A stretch of DNA of 64,000 nt from Cohnella sp. WQ 127256 (lineage in GTDB: Bacteria > Bacillota > Bacilli > Paenibacillales > Paenibacillaceae), in contig NZ_JAMZCY010000006.1 in NCBI RefSeq assembly GCF_024519285.1, positions 345,293-409,292 on the forward strand, in the 5' to 3' direction. Positions 17,501 to 26,474 of the stretch are shown one piece after another (within the stretch, counting starts at the first letter, position 1; every line of letters starts with the position of its first letter). The position numbers and the translations under genes were made by a program. The notes beneath the pieces are model-generated. The model did no database searches. It had not been told where the DNA came from and saw only the letters and a list, made by a program, of their open reading frames with translations.

Positions 17501-20500
17501 TTGAAATCTGGTTTCGGCTCTGAGGGCCAACCGAGATTTATTACGGGTGGGGCAAGAAGCATCAGCACGATTTTCAATAACATTAAAGCGCAGCCTTCTA
17601 ACATTCCGGCGGATGATCCGGGTGATGTTGTGCCTTATATCGAGGCGCATGATAACCTTCCACTGTATGATGTAATCGCACAATCGATCAAGAAGGATCC
17701 ATCTATCCCTGCTAATGATTTGGAAATTCTGAAGCGGGTTAGACTTGGCAATCTCATGATGTTAACGTCTCAAGGGACGGCCTTCCTGCAATCCGGGCAA
17801 GAATACGGACGGACGAAGCAATGGCTGGCTGACGGAATTCCGGAACAGAAATATACGGAATTCAAGGATGCCACTGATACAAGTTTTGGTTATTTCATTC
17901 ATGATTCCTATGATTCCTCGGATGCAATCAATATGTTCGACTGGAATAAGGCGACGAATGCTGATGGTCTACACCCTGAGAATGAAATCACAAGGGATTA
18001 TACAACAGGCTTGATGGCGCTGAGAAAATCGACTGATGCATTTAGACTAGGTGATAAGGACTTGGTAAATTCCAACGTTACACTGATTGCATCGGATGAT
18101 ATTGCTGCCAATGATCTTGTCATCGGCTACAAGAACAAAGCAACAGATGGCACGGGTCAATATTACGTATTTATTAATGCAGATAACGCATCAAGAACAA
18201 TTGGGTTGTCTGAGGATTTAACAGATGGGACAGTGTTGGTGGACAGTGATGAAGCAGGTATCGTTGAGGTATCTGATAAGTCCGGTTTCAATTTAACAGC
18301 TAGCTCCATTACGCTAGATCCCCTAACGGCAGTCATTATTAAAAAGGATGCTGCGGCTGCGGTTCTAACGTCATTAGAACTGGATAGTGCTGCATATTCA
18401 CTGCCTTCAGGAAATACGCACCAAACAACGGTCTTTGCTAGATATGACGATGGCAGTAAAAGAAACGTAACAGCTCAGGCGACCTTTGCTTCTAATAAGC
18501 CAGGTGTCGCTAGTGTAACGACTGCTGGCCGAGTGACGGCAGCAAGCTTGGGAGCGGCCACGATTACGGTTACGTATAAAGGGATAACCGCAAACGCTAC
18601 TGTAACCGTAACGAAGGCAGCAGCTAAACGCTATGTTCAGATAAATTACATCCGTCCGGATGGCGTTTATACAGATTGGAACCTTTGGATTTGGGGTTCT
18701 GGCGTGAAGGATGATCAAATCGATTTCGCGAAAATAGAAAAGGGCATCGCAACCGTAAATATCGAAGTTGCCGATGGGGCGACAAGCTTAGGTTTCATGT
18801 TGCGTAAAGGAACAGACTGGAACACGGCGAAGCAGGATATTTCATATGACCGTCTGATTCCGATCCAACCTGGTGTAACTTTTACCAAAGTCAATGTCAC
18901 TAGTATGGTTGGCGAGGTTGATAGGTTAGCTAGTATTAATGGACCTATTCTAGATGATGGTAATGTGACCTTTTTATATCGAGACGATGTCTTGTTCAAG
19001 AACGGCCAAATGGATACCATTACAGGCGTACAGGTCAAAGTTGGAGATACGGCTTATACGATGGTGTATGACCCTGCTCAAGAATGGTTCACTTACACAT
19101 TGGAGAATGTAGCGGTTGGAGATCATGAATACAGCTTCCTTGTGAGTAAAGGTGCCTCTACAGTTGAAGTCAACGATCCGAGTAACATCGTTAACGGCAA
19201 ATCCATTGTGAGCTATCGCAATCCTACGCTTACGATTCAATCTGCTGTAAATCGGAGTGCAATTGCTTCTAATGAAAGCGGCATTCTATCTCTCACGGTG
19301 ATACCATCTGAACCTATCGCATACCGGGAAGCCTATCTCGATATGACGTCATTAGGTGGCTCGTCTAAAGCGAAGTTTGACACAGAGATAATGGCTCAAT
19401 CGCTCTCGGTGAAGGATACGATTACGGCAGGTGTGAAGACCGTTCCTGTTACTTTGGTCGATGTATATGGTAACAAACATAAACACACGGCTACGGTTAA
19501 TGTCGCCCCGAGAATATATACAGACGATAAGCTAGATTTTGATTGGGATGAAGCTCGCATCTACTTTGCACTTACGGACCGTTTCGCTGATGGCGATCCT
19601 TCCAACAATGAGAATGTAGACAAAACCCATCTCGAGGCTTACCATGGCGGAGATTTCAGAGGGATGATCGACAAGCTGGATTACATTCAAGAGCTTGGAA
19701 TTAATACGATCTGGATCACACCGATCGTCGATAACATTGATTTCAACAAAGGTCTTGATTTTAACAGTAAGCAATACGGCTATCACGGCTATTGGGCGAA
19801 GGACTTCACGGTGATTGACGAGCACCTTGGGGATTTAGACACCTTCAAGGAGCTCATCGATAAGGCGCATGATAAGGGCATCAAAATCATGGTCGACGTT
19901 GTGCTCAATCATACGGGTTACGGGCTGAAGCCGGGAGATAGCATACCGAGCATTACTCAAGAGGACAAAGATCGGTTTGCCGGTATGCTGAGAACAGATG
20001 GAGTATCCGCGAATACGAATCCAATTCAGGGGGAAGTGGCCTTCTTACCGGATTTCAAGACGGAGGATCCAGCTGTGCGTCAGCAGATCATCGATTGGCA
20101 GGCAGGTTGGTTAAATCGTGCAAGAACGGATCGTGGGGATTCCATCGATTATTTCCGGGTAGATACGGTTAAACACGTAGAAAGCACGACTTGGAAGGCT
20201 TTCAAAAATGCGCTTACGGCCATTGATCCAGAGTTTAAGCTCATCGGTGAACAATTCGGAGCAACGGTAGATACCGATGCTGGAACGCTTCGTAATGGTC
20301 AAATGGATAGCTTGCTCGATTTCGGTTTCAAGAATCAAGCTCAAAATTTCGCAAATGGAAGCATCAACACGGTTGACGCTTACTTGGCAGATCGCGAAAC
20401 TAAGCTTGATAACGCAACGACAATGGGTCAGTTCCTGAGCAGCCATGATGAAGACGGATTCTTGTCTAATTACGTTGGCGGCGATAAAGGTAAATTGAAG

Positions 20501-22684
20501 ATTGCTGCCGCTTTGCAAATAACGGCTAAAGGTCAGCCCGTCATTTATTATGGTGAGGAGCTAGGCCGTTCCGGTAAAAATGCTGGAGACATGAGCAAGG
20601 GGGAGTTCAGCGAAAATCGCGGTGACATGCCGTGGGATGAGCTTTCTGACGAGGTGCTGCTCCATGATCATTACATGACACTTCTTAACATTCGAGCGAA
20701 GTTCTCTAAAGTGTATTCCAAGGGGACTCGGACGAAGCTGGGAGGCTCCGATGCGGAGGGTTACTTAGCCTTCAATAAACGTTACAACAGCGTCGATGTT
20801 GTGACTGTCATTAATACAGCTGTTGAAGACAAGGAATTAACGCTTAACGTACCTTTTAATGCTGGAACTGTAGTTAAAGATGAATACAGCGGATCGACTT
20901 ATCAGGTTTCTGATAGTCAACAGATTACATTTATGCTACCAGGTAGAGATGATGGAGGAACGGTCATTCTGAGCGGTATATCTGATCTAGATGTTCTAAT
21001 CAGTCAAATTACGTTGTCACAAACAACGTTGGCGCTAACCGCTGGACAAACGGCGGAAGTGACAGCGGCTACTGAGCCAAGCAACGCGACGAACAAGGGA
21101 ATCGATTGGACGTCGAGTGATGAAGGTGTCGCAACCGTAGATAGCAACGGAAAAGTGACAGCAATTGCGGCAGGAACGGCAACGATTACTGCTTCTAGTC
21201 AAGATGCAGGTGATGTAACAGCGAGCTTGACGGTAACGGTGGCTAATCCGCCAGCGGTAATTGTGCTAGTAAGTCAAATTACGTTGTCACAAACAACGTT
21301 GGCGCTAACCGCTGGACAAACGGCGGAAGTGACAGCGGCTACTGAGCCAAGCAACGCGACGAACAAGGGAATCGATTGGACGTCGAGTGATGAAGGTGTC
21401 GCAACCGTAGATAGCAACGGAAAAGTGACAGCAATTGCGGCAGGAACGGCAACGATTACTGCTTCTAGTCAAGATGCAGGTGATGTAACAGCGAGCTTGA
21501 CGGTAACGGTGAAGTGGAAATCGGGATCAACCTCATCTAGCGGTGGTGGCTCTCCGACGGTACCGGTAAAACCGGAGGTACAGATCGTTAACGATGATAG
21601 CCTGAAGAATGGCAAGAACGGCGTGGTAGAGGTTCAAATGGTGGCAGGCAAACAAGTCATCCTGCTACCGATTCAGGCAGCGGATTTACTTGGAGGCAAT
21701 AGTTTGGTGCTGAATTCTGCTAACCTAACAGTAACCTTCCCAAGCTCTGTGCTGGATTCGATTAGCAAGCTCGTTTCCGGAACAGATGCGTCTGGAGCTC
21801 AAATCTCTTTCGAATTCAAGCCGATTTCGGCTGAAGACGGAAATTCATTGCTTGAAACCGCAGGTGCAGGAAAAGTTGATTTGAAAGCTGCCTCGCAGGT
21901 TTATGAATTAAAGTTAAGTATTATCACGAAAGACGGCAAATCGATACCGGTGACCAAATTTGATAAGCCGCTTATCATCAAGTTGCTTGTGTCGGGTAAC
22001 CTGAACAAGGATTTGATCGGAATCTATTTTATCGGTGATGATGGCAAGCTCGAGTATATCGGAGGCACTCTCGCAGGTGAATTCATGACGGCGGAAATTA
22101 CCCATTTTAGTAAATATGCCGTACTAGAGTTTGATAAGTCATTCGAAGATGTTAAAGCGAGCTATTGGGCTAATGCGGTAATTAAGGCTTTAACGGCTAA
22201 ACAAATCGTAACCGGCATTACGGATACTAAGTTTATGCCAGAGAAGAGCATTACCCGTGCGGAATTCGCGGCATTGTTAGTTCGTGCGCTAGGTATTAAA
22301 GCCGAGGGTGAAGCTACATTTAATGATGTCGGGAAAAGCGATTGGTATGCTCCTTATGTGGCGACAGCTAGCAAGAAGGGTATCGTTAAAGGTGGCCAAG
22401 ATAACTCATTCCGACCGAACGATACGATTACTCGTGAGGAAATGGCGGTCATGATCATTCGGACGTTGGAAGTGAAGAAGGGTGACAAAGGCATAGCAAC
22501 GAATACGGCTCAACCATCCGAATTCTCTGATAGAGCACAAGTTAGCACATGGGCGGTTCAATACGTCGATGAAGCGGCGCAGCTCGAACTTGTGAAGGGC
22601 AGAGCTAAGGGACAATTCGTACCGCAAAGTGTAATGACTAGAGCGGAAAGCGCACAAGTGATCTACAATCTGCTGGCGAAGTAA
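14594..22684 (+). CDS. giant S-layer-anchored amylopullulanase (two GH13 domains)
   Basis: A 2,696-residue secreted protein. Layout by residue: signal peptide 1-34; two pullulanase X25-type modules (about 43-134, 151-236); two CBM41 starch-binding modules (256-358, 362-472, each with xxLRVHY and GLWLFDDV); Ig-like N2 domain (474-560); CBM48 (571-680); GH13 type I pullulanase (710-1240) with YNWGYDP at 786-792 and catalytic Asp900, Glu929, Asp1020; a Big_2 domain (1255-1340); a third CBM41-like module (1346-1436); an Ig-like domain (1450-1636); a second GH13 alpha-amylase domain (1652-2133) with Asp1857, Glu1886, Asp1952; two identical Big_2 domains; a beta-rich domain (2330-2515); three SLH domains (2517-2696). 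It should cut both alpha-1,6 and alpha-1,4 bonds of starch, pullulan or glycogen on the cell surface. AAGGGGAGG lies 9 bases before the ATG. Single-gene unit under cre and palindromic operator control. Confidence 0.93.
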   Translation: MKVGMRRKKMFAILMALALVVSSFGVAPSRASAGAPTTATIVGSLQMALGHTGNWDPTATATKMEDVGNGNYKFTGTLPAGSYEYKVAINGAWAESYGYYSYTNPAKTGTDNIILTLPTETAVTFYYNHVTHKIADSTYYNPIEESKLPRVVGTVQLALGDSDNWNPGVASTLLTDPDFDNVYSVTKSVYQGTFNYKIVLGSAWGEEYPSVDKTFALPQELPVTFKYNAITHDVAADFILPPTSGGGGASSSVPTGHLRVHYNGPTTDMGLWLFNDVLTPSVTWSSDATPFIAEQQDNYGAYLDIPMKENAQKIGLVVVNRINQSKDGGDKVFALTSSAMNEVWLKQGSDVVSPYEPADLAANTIRIHYTRADQNYGSYGLWLFDDVLVKSEALGIWPTAATSFTADKTDRYGAYIDVPVQLNAKKISFIALDKTNGVKDGDTKTFSLLDRYNHVWIKQGDNNVYISPYGDLPIGLVTAEVVSLSKILLSFTMTEGLDVTALKNEITIKDKDGGTVSVGNAVIKDANTVELTASIDLDKLPLSITYSGKTVSASSGWRMLDELDSYSDDDLGATYNEDGTTTLKIWAPTATSVTVNLYDKADSSVNIGNLPLIKGERGIWSENITILDEDENPMDTKGYFYQYEVTNNGVTKPVLDPYAKSMAQFTVNSKGEAGPDGDLVGKAAIVDLKGTDPEGYDFAQIAGYEKREDAIILEMHVRDFTSDPSIEGDLGDARWGSYSAFAKKLDYIKAQGVTHIQLMPVMAWYYGDESKMGDRELDYSAKDNEYNWGYDPHNYFSPDGAYSEDATDPELRIKELKGMIDAIHDAGMGVLLDVVYTHMAKTDSLNDIVPGYYAWQDPNGNFLGTFGNMLATNHKMAEKLMVDSVKYWFNEYKIDGMRWDMMGYATYDSVQNAYNAASAINPNALFIGEGWRDFAGDKADPSLAGQGATQDWMDKTDDVGVFSDEIRNELKSGFGSEGQPRFITGGARSISTIFNNIKAQPSNIPADDPGDVVPYIEAHDNLPLYDVIAQSIKKDPSIPANDLEILKRVRLGNLMMLTSQGTAFLQSGQEYGRTKQWLADGIPEQKYTEFKDATDTSFGYFIHDSYDSSDAINMFDWNKATNADGLHPENEITRDYTTGLMALRKSTDAFRLGDKDLVNSNVTLIASDDIAANDLVIGYKNKATDGTGQYYVFINADNASRTIGLSEDLTDGTVLVDSDEAGIVEVSDKSGFNLTASSITLDPLTAVIIKKDAAAAVLTSLELDSAAYSLPSGNTHQTTVFARYDDGSKRNVTAQATFASNKPGVASVTTAGRVTAASLGAATITVTYKGITANATVTVTKAAAKRYVQINYIRPDGVYTDWNLWIWGSGVKDDQIDFAKIEKGIATVNIEVADGATSLGFMLRKGTDWNTAKQDISYDRLIPIQPGVTFTKVNVTSMVGEVDRLASINGPILDDGNVTFLYRDDVLFKNGQMDTITGVQVKVGDTAYTMVYDPAQEWFTYTLENVAVGDHEYSFLVSKGASTVEVNDPSNIVNGKSIVSYRNPTLTIQSAVNRSAIASNESGILSLTVIPSEPIAYREAYLDMTSLGGSSKAKFDTEIMAQSLSVKDTITAGVKTVPVTLVDVYGNKHKHTATVNVAPRIYTDDKLDFDWDEARIYFALTDRFADGDPSNNENVDKTHLEAYHGGDFRGMIDKLDYIQELGINTIWITPIVDNIDFNKGLDFNSKQYGYHGYWAKDFTVIDEHLGDLDTFKELIDKAHDKGIKIMVDVVLNHTGYGLKPGDSIPSITQEDKDRFAGMLRTDGVSANTNPIQGEVAFLPDFKTEDPAVRQQIIDWQAGWLNRARTDRGDSIDYFRVDTVKHVESTTWKAFKNALTAIDPEFKLIGEQFGATVDTDAGTLRNGQMDSLLDFGFKNQAQNFANGSINTVDAYLADRETKLDNATTMGQFLSSHDEDGFLSNYVGGDKGKLKIAAALQITAKGQPVIYYGEELGRSGKNAGDMSKGEFSENRGDMPWDELSDEVLLHDHYMTLLNIRAKFSKVYSKGTRTKLGGSDAEGYLAFNKRYNSVDVVTVINTAVEDKELTLNVPFNAGTVVKDEYSGSTYQVSDSQQITFMLPGRDDGGTVILSGISDLDVLISQITLSQTTLALTAGQTAEVTAATEPSNATNKGIDWTSSDEGVATVDSNGKVTAIAAGTATITASSQDAGDVTASLTVTVANPPAVIVLVSQITLSQTTLALTAGQTAEVTAATEPSNATNKGIDWTSSDEGVATVDSNGKVTAIAAGTATITASSQDAGDVTASLTVTVKWKSGSTSSSGGGSPTVPVKPEVQIVNDDSLKNGKNGVVEVQMVAGKQVILLPIQAADLLGGNSLVLNSANLTVTFPSSVLDSISKLVSGTDASGAQISFEFKPISAEDGNSLLETAGAGKVDLKAASQVYELKLSIITKDGKSIPVTKFDKPLIIKLLVSGNLNKDLIGIYFIGDDGKLEYIGGTLAGEFMTAEITHFSKYAVLEFDKSFEDVKASYWANAVIKALTAKQIVTGITDTKFMPEKSITRAEFAALLVRALGIKAEGEATFNDVGKSDWYAPYVATASKKGIVKGGQDNSFRPNDTITREEMAVMIIRTLEVKKGDKGIATNTAQPSEFSDRAQVSTWAVQYVDEAAQLELVKGRAKGQFVPQSVMTRAESAQVIYNLLAK
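21002..21241 (+). repeat. exact 240-bp direct repeat, copy 1 (Big_2 domain)
   Basis: Identical base for base to 21272-21511, offset 270 bp (90 codons). Encodes the Big_2 domain starting SQITLSQTTLALTAG. Confidence 0.95.
21272..21511 (+). repeat. exact 240-bp direct repeat, copy 2 (Big_2 domain)
   Basis: Second copy of the 21002-21241 unit; the 30 bp between copies encode a proline/valine linker. Identity including third codon positions shows a recent duplication or ongoing gene conversion. Confidence 0.95.
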
Positions 22685-22711
22685 GCTACAAGATTAAGAT
22701 GAGGCTGAAGA

Positions 22712-22753
22712 CAAAGAAGATGGCTCCTTATTCATCATGGGCCATCTTCTTTG
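22712..22753. terminator. bidirectional terminator
   Basis: Perfect 13-bp stem (CAAAGAAGATGGC with GCCATCTTCTTTG) between the convergent amylopullulanase and DUF1295 genes, with short T-rich flanks. Confidence 0.8.
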
Positions 22754-22756
22754 ATT

Positions 22757-23533
22757 TTAGGACTTTTTCGGGGGCCAAGGGATAAATCGATTCGTTTCCT
22801 GCTTGTACTGGGCATAATCGGCATTCCCGGAATAACGCTTATCTAGGAAAGGAACTCCGGACACTTTCAATAATAGAAGGTTCATGAACAAAGCACTGAA
22901 CAAGCTTATCCAGCCCAAATGTACCGGAAGCACGATGAGGAATATCCCCCACCACATCGTCGCTTCACCAAAGTAATTTGGATGTCTGGTATACCGCCAC
23001 AAACCGCTTTTGAGCACAGCTTCTTTATTGGGTCTCGTTTTCTTAAACCGCTCCAACTGATAATCACCAATGACTTGGAACAAGAAGCCGATGATCCAGA
23101 TAACTATACCCGCCCAAGCCCATCCATCCAATCTACCATTGCTCTGATCTGCATTCGTAGCAATAATTGGATAAGCAAGAAGGAGCATAAACAATCCCTG
23201 CATCATAAATACCCGGAAAAATGCAATACGCATGGCATTCTTACCCCAAGCTTTGCGGAAGTTGGCATAGCGGAAGTCTTCTCCTCGTCCGATAGAGCGA
23301 ATCCATAAATGTATGGCTAATCTCATCCCCCATGTCGCAACCAATAGGAGGATGACGAGTTGTCTAGCCCCATAACCGTCATGATTCAAGAAGCTAACTA
23401 TAGCTATGATGACAAAACCAAATCCCCATCCGATGTCAATAATAGAATTGTCTTTCAATATCTGCGCTATGATAAATAGAATGACCATAAAAGTGAAAAT
23501 CGCCAATGCATTGATTAAATAAAGCTCACCCAT
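22757..23533 (-). CDS. DUF1295 / steroid 5-alpha-reductase-like membrane protein
   Basis: A 258-residue membrane protein with about six to seven hydrophobic segments. The C-terminal motif RYTRHPNYFGEATMWWGIFLI is the hallmark of the DUF1295 group and the wider isoprenylcysteine methyltransferase / 5-alpha-reductase fold, where it binds the nucleotide cofactor. Substrate unknown; a lipid is likely. Its ATG is 4 bp past the stop of the upstream DAK2-DegV gene, with GGAGGGGGG 9 bases before it, so both lie in one operon. That pairing with a fatty-acid-kinase-type protein is consistent with a lipid role, but this is inference. Confidence 0.75.
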   Translation of the reverse strand: MGELYLINALAIFTFMVILFIIAQILKDNSIIDIGWGFGFVIIAIVSFLNHDGYGARQLVILLLVATWGMRLAIHLWIRSIGRGEDFRYANFRKAWGKNAMRIAFFRVFMMQGLFMLLLAYPIIATNADQSNGRLDGWAWAGIVIWIIGFLFQVIGDYQLERFKKTRPNKEAVLKSGLWRYTRHPNYFGEATMWWGIFLIVLPVHLGWISLFSALFMNLLLLKVSGVPFLDKRYSGNADYAQYKQETNRFIPWPPKKS

Positions 23534-23536
23534 TTC

Positions 23537-25357
23537 CTAATCCCCCCTCCGATTATCGTTTGCAAGCAACATAGCAACGCTAATTGCTCCTTTTCCGGCG
23601 CTAGCCCCAATGACAGGTGATACATCTGAAATATAAACGGGCTTAGCTCCCATGATCGATTCCATATGTTTCTGAAACCCCATAATCGCATCTCCAGCTC
23701 CGGCATGAAGTAGCACATACTGTGCTACACCGTATTTCTGATGAATCCGCTCAATCTTTCGCTTCATCTTGCCCAGATTCGACTTCCGGAACAACGTCTT
23801 CCCATAAAGAATTGATTTTCCTTCGCGATCTAGCGAAACGATTGGTTTCAAATTCAACCATGCTGCTACTTTACCTTTAAGCGGACTGACTCTACCCCCA
23901 CGCACCATATATTTAAGCGTCGGGACGCTAACTAATATTTCCGACTTCGGTATTTGATTGCTGAGCAGCATCTTAATCTCTTCGATTGATGCCCCTGATG
24001 CAATCGCTTCTGCAGCTTGTAATACGAGTAATCCTAGCGCTCCAGAAAGCGTCCGAGAGTTGATTACATGAATTCTTGATGAATGGACTTGTTTAGCTAC
24101 AGTATTACAAGCATTATAGGTTCCGCTTAATTCGTTAGACACATGAATGGACACGACATGATCATAATGGTTCAGCAGCTCTTGATACTTACGTGTAATA
24201 CTCTCAGGAGATGGTTGTGAACTCTTAGGTTGGTTAGCCGCGTTTGATAGTTTGTCATAAAACGATTCCGGTTGCAGCGTGACTTTGTCCAAGTAGGAGG
24301 AAGTCCCTATTTGAATTTGAAGAGGCAGCAAGTGTATCTGATGTTCATCCATTAGGTGTTGCGGGAGATCACAAGCAGAATCTACGACTAAAGCAATAGT
24401 CGCTTTAGGGCCACTAAGTATTTCAAATTGGCGTTTCATATCATCTACCTTCTGATACACAATCGTACCCTTCTTCGTAAGTAGATCCGCGATCTGATCG
24501 GGATTATTCGTATGAACATGTATTTTCCCCTGCTGCTCATCGCCTACTAATACTAAGGAATCTCCAAGGTGTGCAAGCTGCTCCTTCATTGTAGAGGTAT
24601 CGCTTTCCCAATTAAGCAGGAATTCCGTGCAATACCGATACCCGTTGTCATCATATTCTGATATCAAGTGGTTAATCTCTATGGCATGCTCATGTTGCTG
24701 AGCTTCTGTCTGGAAAGCGGGGGCTACCCTCGCCTCTGTTCGTTCCAAGTAGGGTTTCTTGATTGCTGTAATCAATCCAGACAGAAAGAGAACAAATCCT
24801 TTGGCACCCGCATCCACCACATTATGCCTTCTTAGAAGCTCCATTTGATTCATCGTGTTGTCCAAAGAAACACAAACTTCTCCATACGATTCAATGAGCA
24901 TTTCTTGAATACCTTTAGTTCGATCAACATTTCTCTTCATTACACGAACCCAAGTTTTCATCACCGTCAATATCGTGCCTTCCTGTGGAGTAGCTACAGC
25001 TTGATAGGCCTGCGTCACCGACTGCTCACACATATCGAGAAAGTGTTTTTCTTTCAACTCCTCATTATTTAGAAGAAAGTTACACATCGAGATAATGAAT
25101 TGCGAGAAGATCATCCCCGAATTCCCACGCGAACCGCGAAGACAGGCTGATTTCATCAGCATCAAGGTGTCGCTGGATGGTTCCTTCCATTTTGAATCCC
25201 TAATAATCGTTTCCATGAGGTGTGTCAGGTTACTCCCCGTATCTCCATCATTCACGGGGAACACATTAATGGCATTTAACTCTTCCTTATGGCGGATGAC
25301 TTCATAGGCCCCACATATAATCAAATCGTGAAAGGTTCTGCGATTGAGCAGCTCCAA
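23537..25357 (-). CDS. fused DAK2 (FakA-like) and DegV (FakB-like) protein
   Basis: A 606-residue fusion. Residues 1-~200 are a DhaL/DAK2 kinase domain with the metal/ATP motif NVFPVNDGDTGSN and the RGSRGNSGMIFSQF loop. A middle FakA-type region (~215-310) follows. Residues ~318-606 are a DegV domain (LVVDSACDLP, then HVSNELSGTYNAC) that binds a fatty acid. Normally FakA and FakB are separate proteins that phosphorylate exogenous fatty acids; here both are in one chain, a known but less common layout. TTG 25357 is the start; AAGGGGGT lies 7-8 bases upstream. It leads a two-gene operon with the DUF1295 protein. Confidence 0.85.
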   Translation of the reverse strand: MELLNRRTFHDLIICGAYEVIRHKEELNAINVFPVNDGDTGSNLTHLMETIIRDSKWKEPSSDTLMLMKSACLRGSRGNSGMIFSQFIISMCNFLLNNEELKEKHFLDMCEQSVTQAYQAVATPQEGTILTVMKTWVRVMKRNVDRTKGIQEMLIESYGEVCVSLDNTMNQMELLRRHNVVDAGAKGFVLFLSGLITAIKKPYLERTEARVAPAFQTEAQQHEHAIEINHLISEYDDNGYRYCTEFLLNWESDTSTMKEQLAHLGDSLVLVGDEQQGKIHVHTNNPDQIADLLTKKGTIVYQKVDDMKRQFEILSGPKATIALVVDSACDLPQHLMDEHQIHLLPLQIQIGTSSYLDKVTLQPESFYDKLSNAANQPKSSQPSPESITRKYQELLNHYDHVVSIHVSNELSGTYNACNTVAKQVHSSRIHVINSRTLSGALGLLVLQAAEAIASGASIEEIKMLLSNQIPKSEILVSVPTLKYMVRGGRVSPLKGKVAAWLNLKPIVSLDREGKSILYGKTLFRKSNLGKMKRKIERIHQKYGVAQYVLLHAGAGDAIMGFQKHMESIMGAKPVYISDVSPVIGASAGKGAISVAMLLANDNRRGD

Positions 25358-25458
25358 AATATGACCCCCTTACTATATTTATTATTAAAAAAGTGCAGGA
25401 TCAGCTAGGGAAGTGTCGAAAAGGTGAGCTATAGACATTTCATTCTCATCCATAGGAC

Positions 25459-26448
25459 GTGACTTCTGTGACGCAATGCTCTAATTGTTATCCGACCAAT
25501 CTAATTTATGAAATTAAGGCCGCTGGCGAACGAAACCTACTCGTTCTCCCCCAGATTATCCCCTTCCTAAGTGCTAGGGGCTTCCTAGTAAAGGCTACTG
25601 AAAATACAATGCTCGTGAGTGAAGCCGGGATCGCGGATTTAGACGACTTTTGCCAGGATCATATGAATATTGAGCAATTGACCTTCCGGTTAGAGGATGC
25701 GTCATGGCAGCCGTTTGGCGAGATAAAAGTAACGCTCTCGTCTCAATGGGTGGATGACATCATCCTACAGCAGCGCGTCATTTGTTATGCTCAACCCATT
25801 GTCGATGCACAGGGCTCAGTCTACGCCCATGAGATGCTTGCACGATTTGTTCAGGAGGACGGTAGTCTTCTTTCCCCGTTAGCTGTCTTCGAGGCAGCTA
25901 AGCTTCGCAACCGGTTATACTCTCTCGATCGGTTGTGCAGAATGGCGGCTGTTCGTTCTTCTAAGGGCTTGTCAGGCAAAGTGTTTATTAACTTCATCCC
26001 GACCTCCATTTATTCTCCGCAGCACTGCTTGCAATCCACCATTCAGCTGGCGCAACAGTTGAATATTGACCCCTCGAAATTAGTATTTGAAGTCGTGGAA
26101 ACGGAGCAGGTCGATGATTTGGATCATTTGAAAAGCATCTTGGGTTATTACAAGCACCATGGATTCCAGTACGCACTGGATGATGTTGGCGAAGGATTCA
26201 GTACAATCGAACTGCTACAACAATTAAAGCCTCATTATATGAAGCTCGACAAAGGATTTGTACAGGGGGTCGCAATAAGCTCGGAAAAACAAATAGTTGC
26301 TATAAAAATGCTCGAAGCTGCAGTTCAGATCAATTCAGTCCCCTTAGCCGAAGGGGTAGAGGATGAAGTGGACTTTGCTTGGCTTCGTGATAATGGGTTC
26401 AAGCTGTTCCAGGGGTATTTGTTCGGGAGACCCGCTCCCATTGCCTGA
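25459..26448 (+). CDS. EAL-domain protein (c-di-GMP phosphodiesterase or sensor)
   Basis: A 329-residue soluble protein. The first ~110 residues, starting with a CSNCYPT motif, match nothing I recognise. The EAL domain runs from ~115 to the end: the signature is AHEMLARF (E-M-L instead of E-A-L), followed by FINF, FEVVETE, ALDDVGEGFST, YMKLDKGFV, AEGVED and FQGYLFGRP. The Glu, Asn, Asp-Asp, Lys, Glu and Gln positions needed for metal and c-di-GMP hydrolysis all seem present, so it may be active. The start GTG 25459 has only a weak ribosome site (AGGAC) and an in-frame stop directly upstream. It is next to the PAS/MCP and CarH-like genes. Confidence 0.82.
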   Translation: MTSVTQCSNCYPTNLIYEIKAAGERNLLVLPQIIPFLSARGFLVKATENTMLVSEAGIADLDDFCQDHMNIEQLTFRLEDASWQPFGEIKVTLSSQWVDDIILQQRVICYAQPIVDAQGSVYAHEMLARFVQEDGSLLSPLAVFEAAKLRNRLYSLDRLCRMAAVRSSKGLSGKVFINFIPTSIYSPQHCLQSTIQLAQQLNIDPSKLVFEVVETEQVDDLDHLKSILGYYKHHGFQYALDDVGEGFSTIELLQQLKPHYMKLDKGFVQGVAISSEKQIVAIKMLEAAVQINSVPLAEGVEDEVDFAWLRDNGFKLFQGYLFGRPAPIA

Positions 26449-26474
26449 ATGAGGATTCAGCATCCTAGAAATAC

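Noticed and set aside
17039..17683. 214-codon open frame antisense to the amylopullulanase gene
   Set aside because: No ribosome site, no recognisable family, and it lies fully opposite a pullulanase catalytic domain with strong coding signal; a shadow frame.
21002..21511. Transposon or CRISPR origin of the direct repeats
   Set aside because: The repeats are in frame, encode whole Big_2 domains and have no inverted ends or target duplications; no transposase or CRISPR-like array was seen anywhere in the window.
22919..23308. 129-codon + strand frame opposite the DUF1295 gene
   Set aside because: Antisense shadow; the - strand protein has family motifs and a strong ribosome site.
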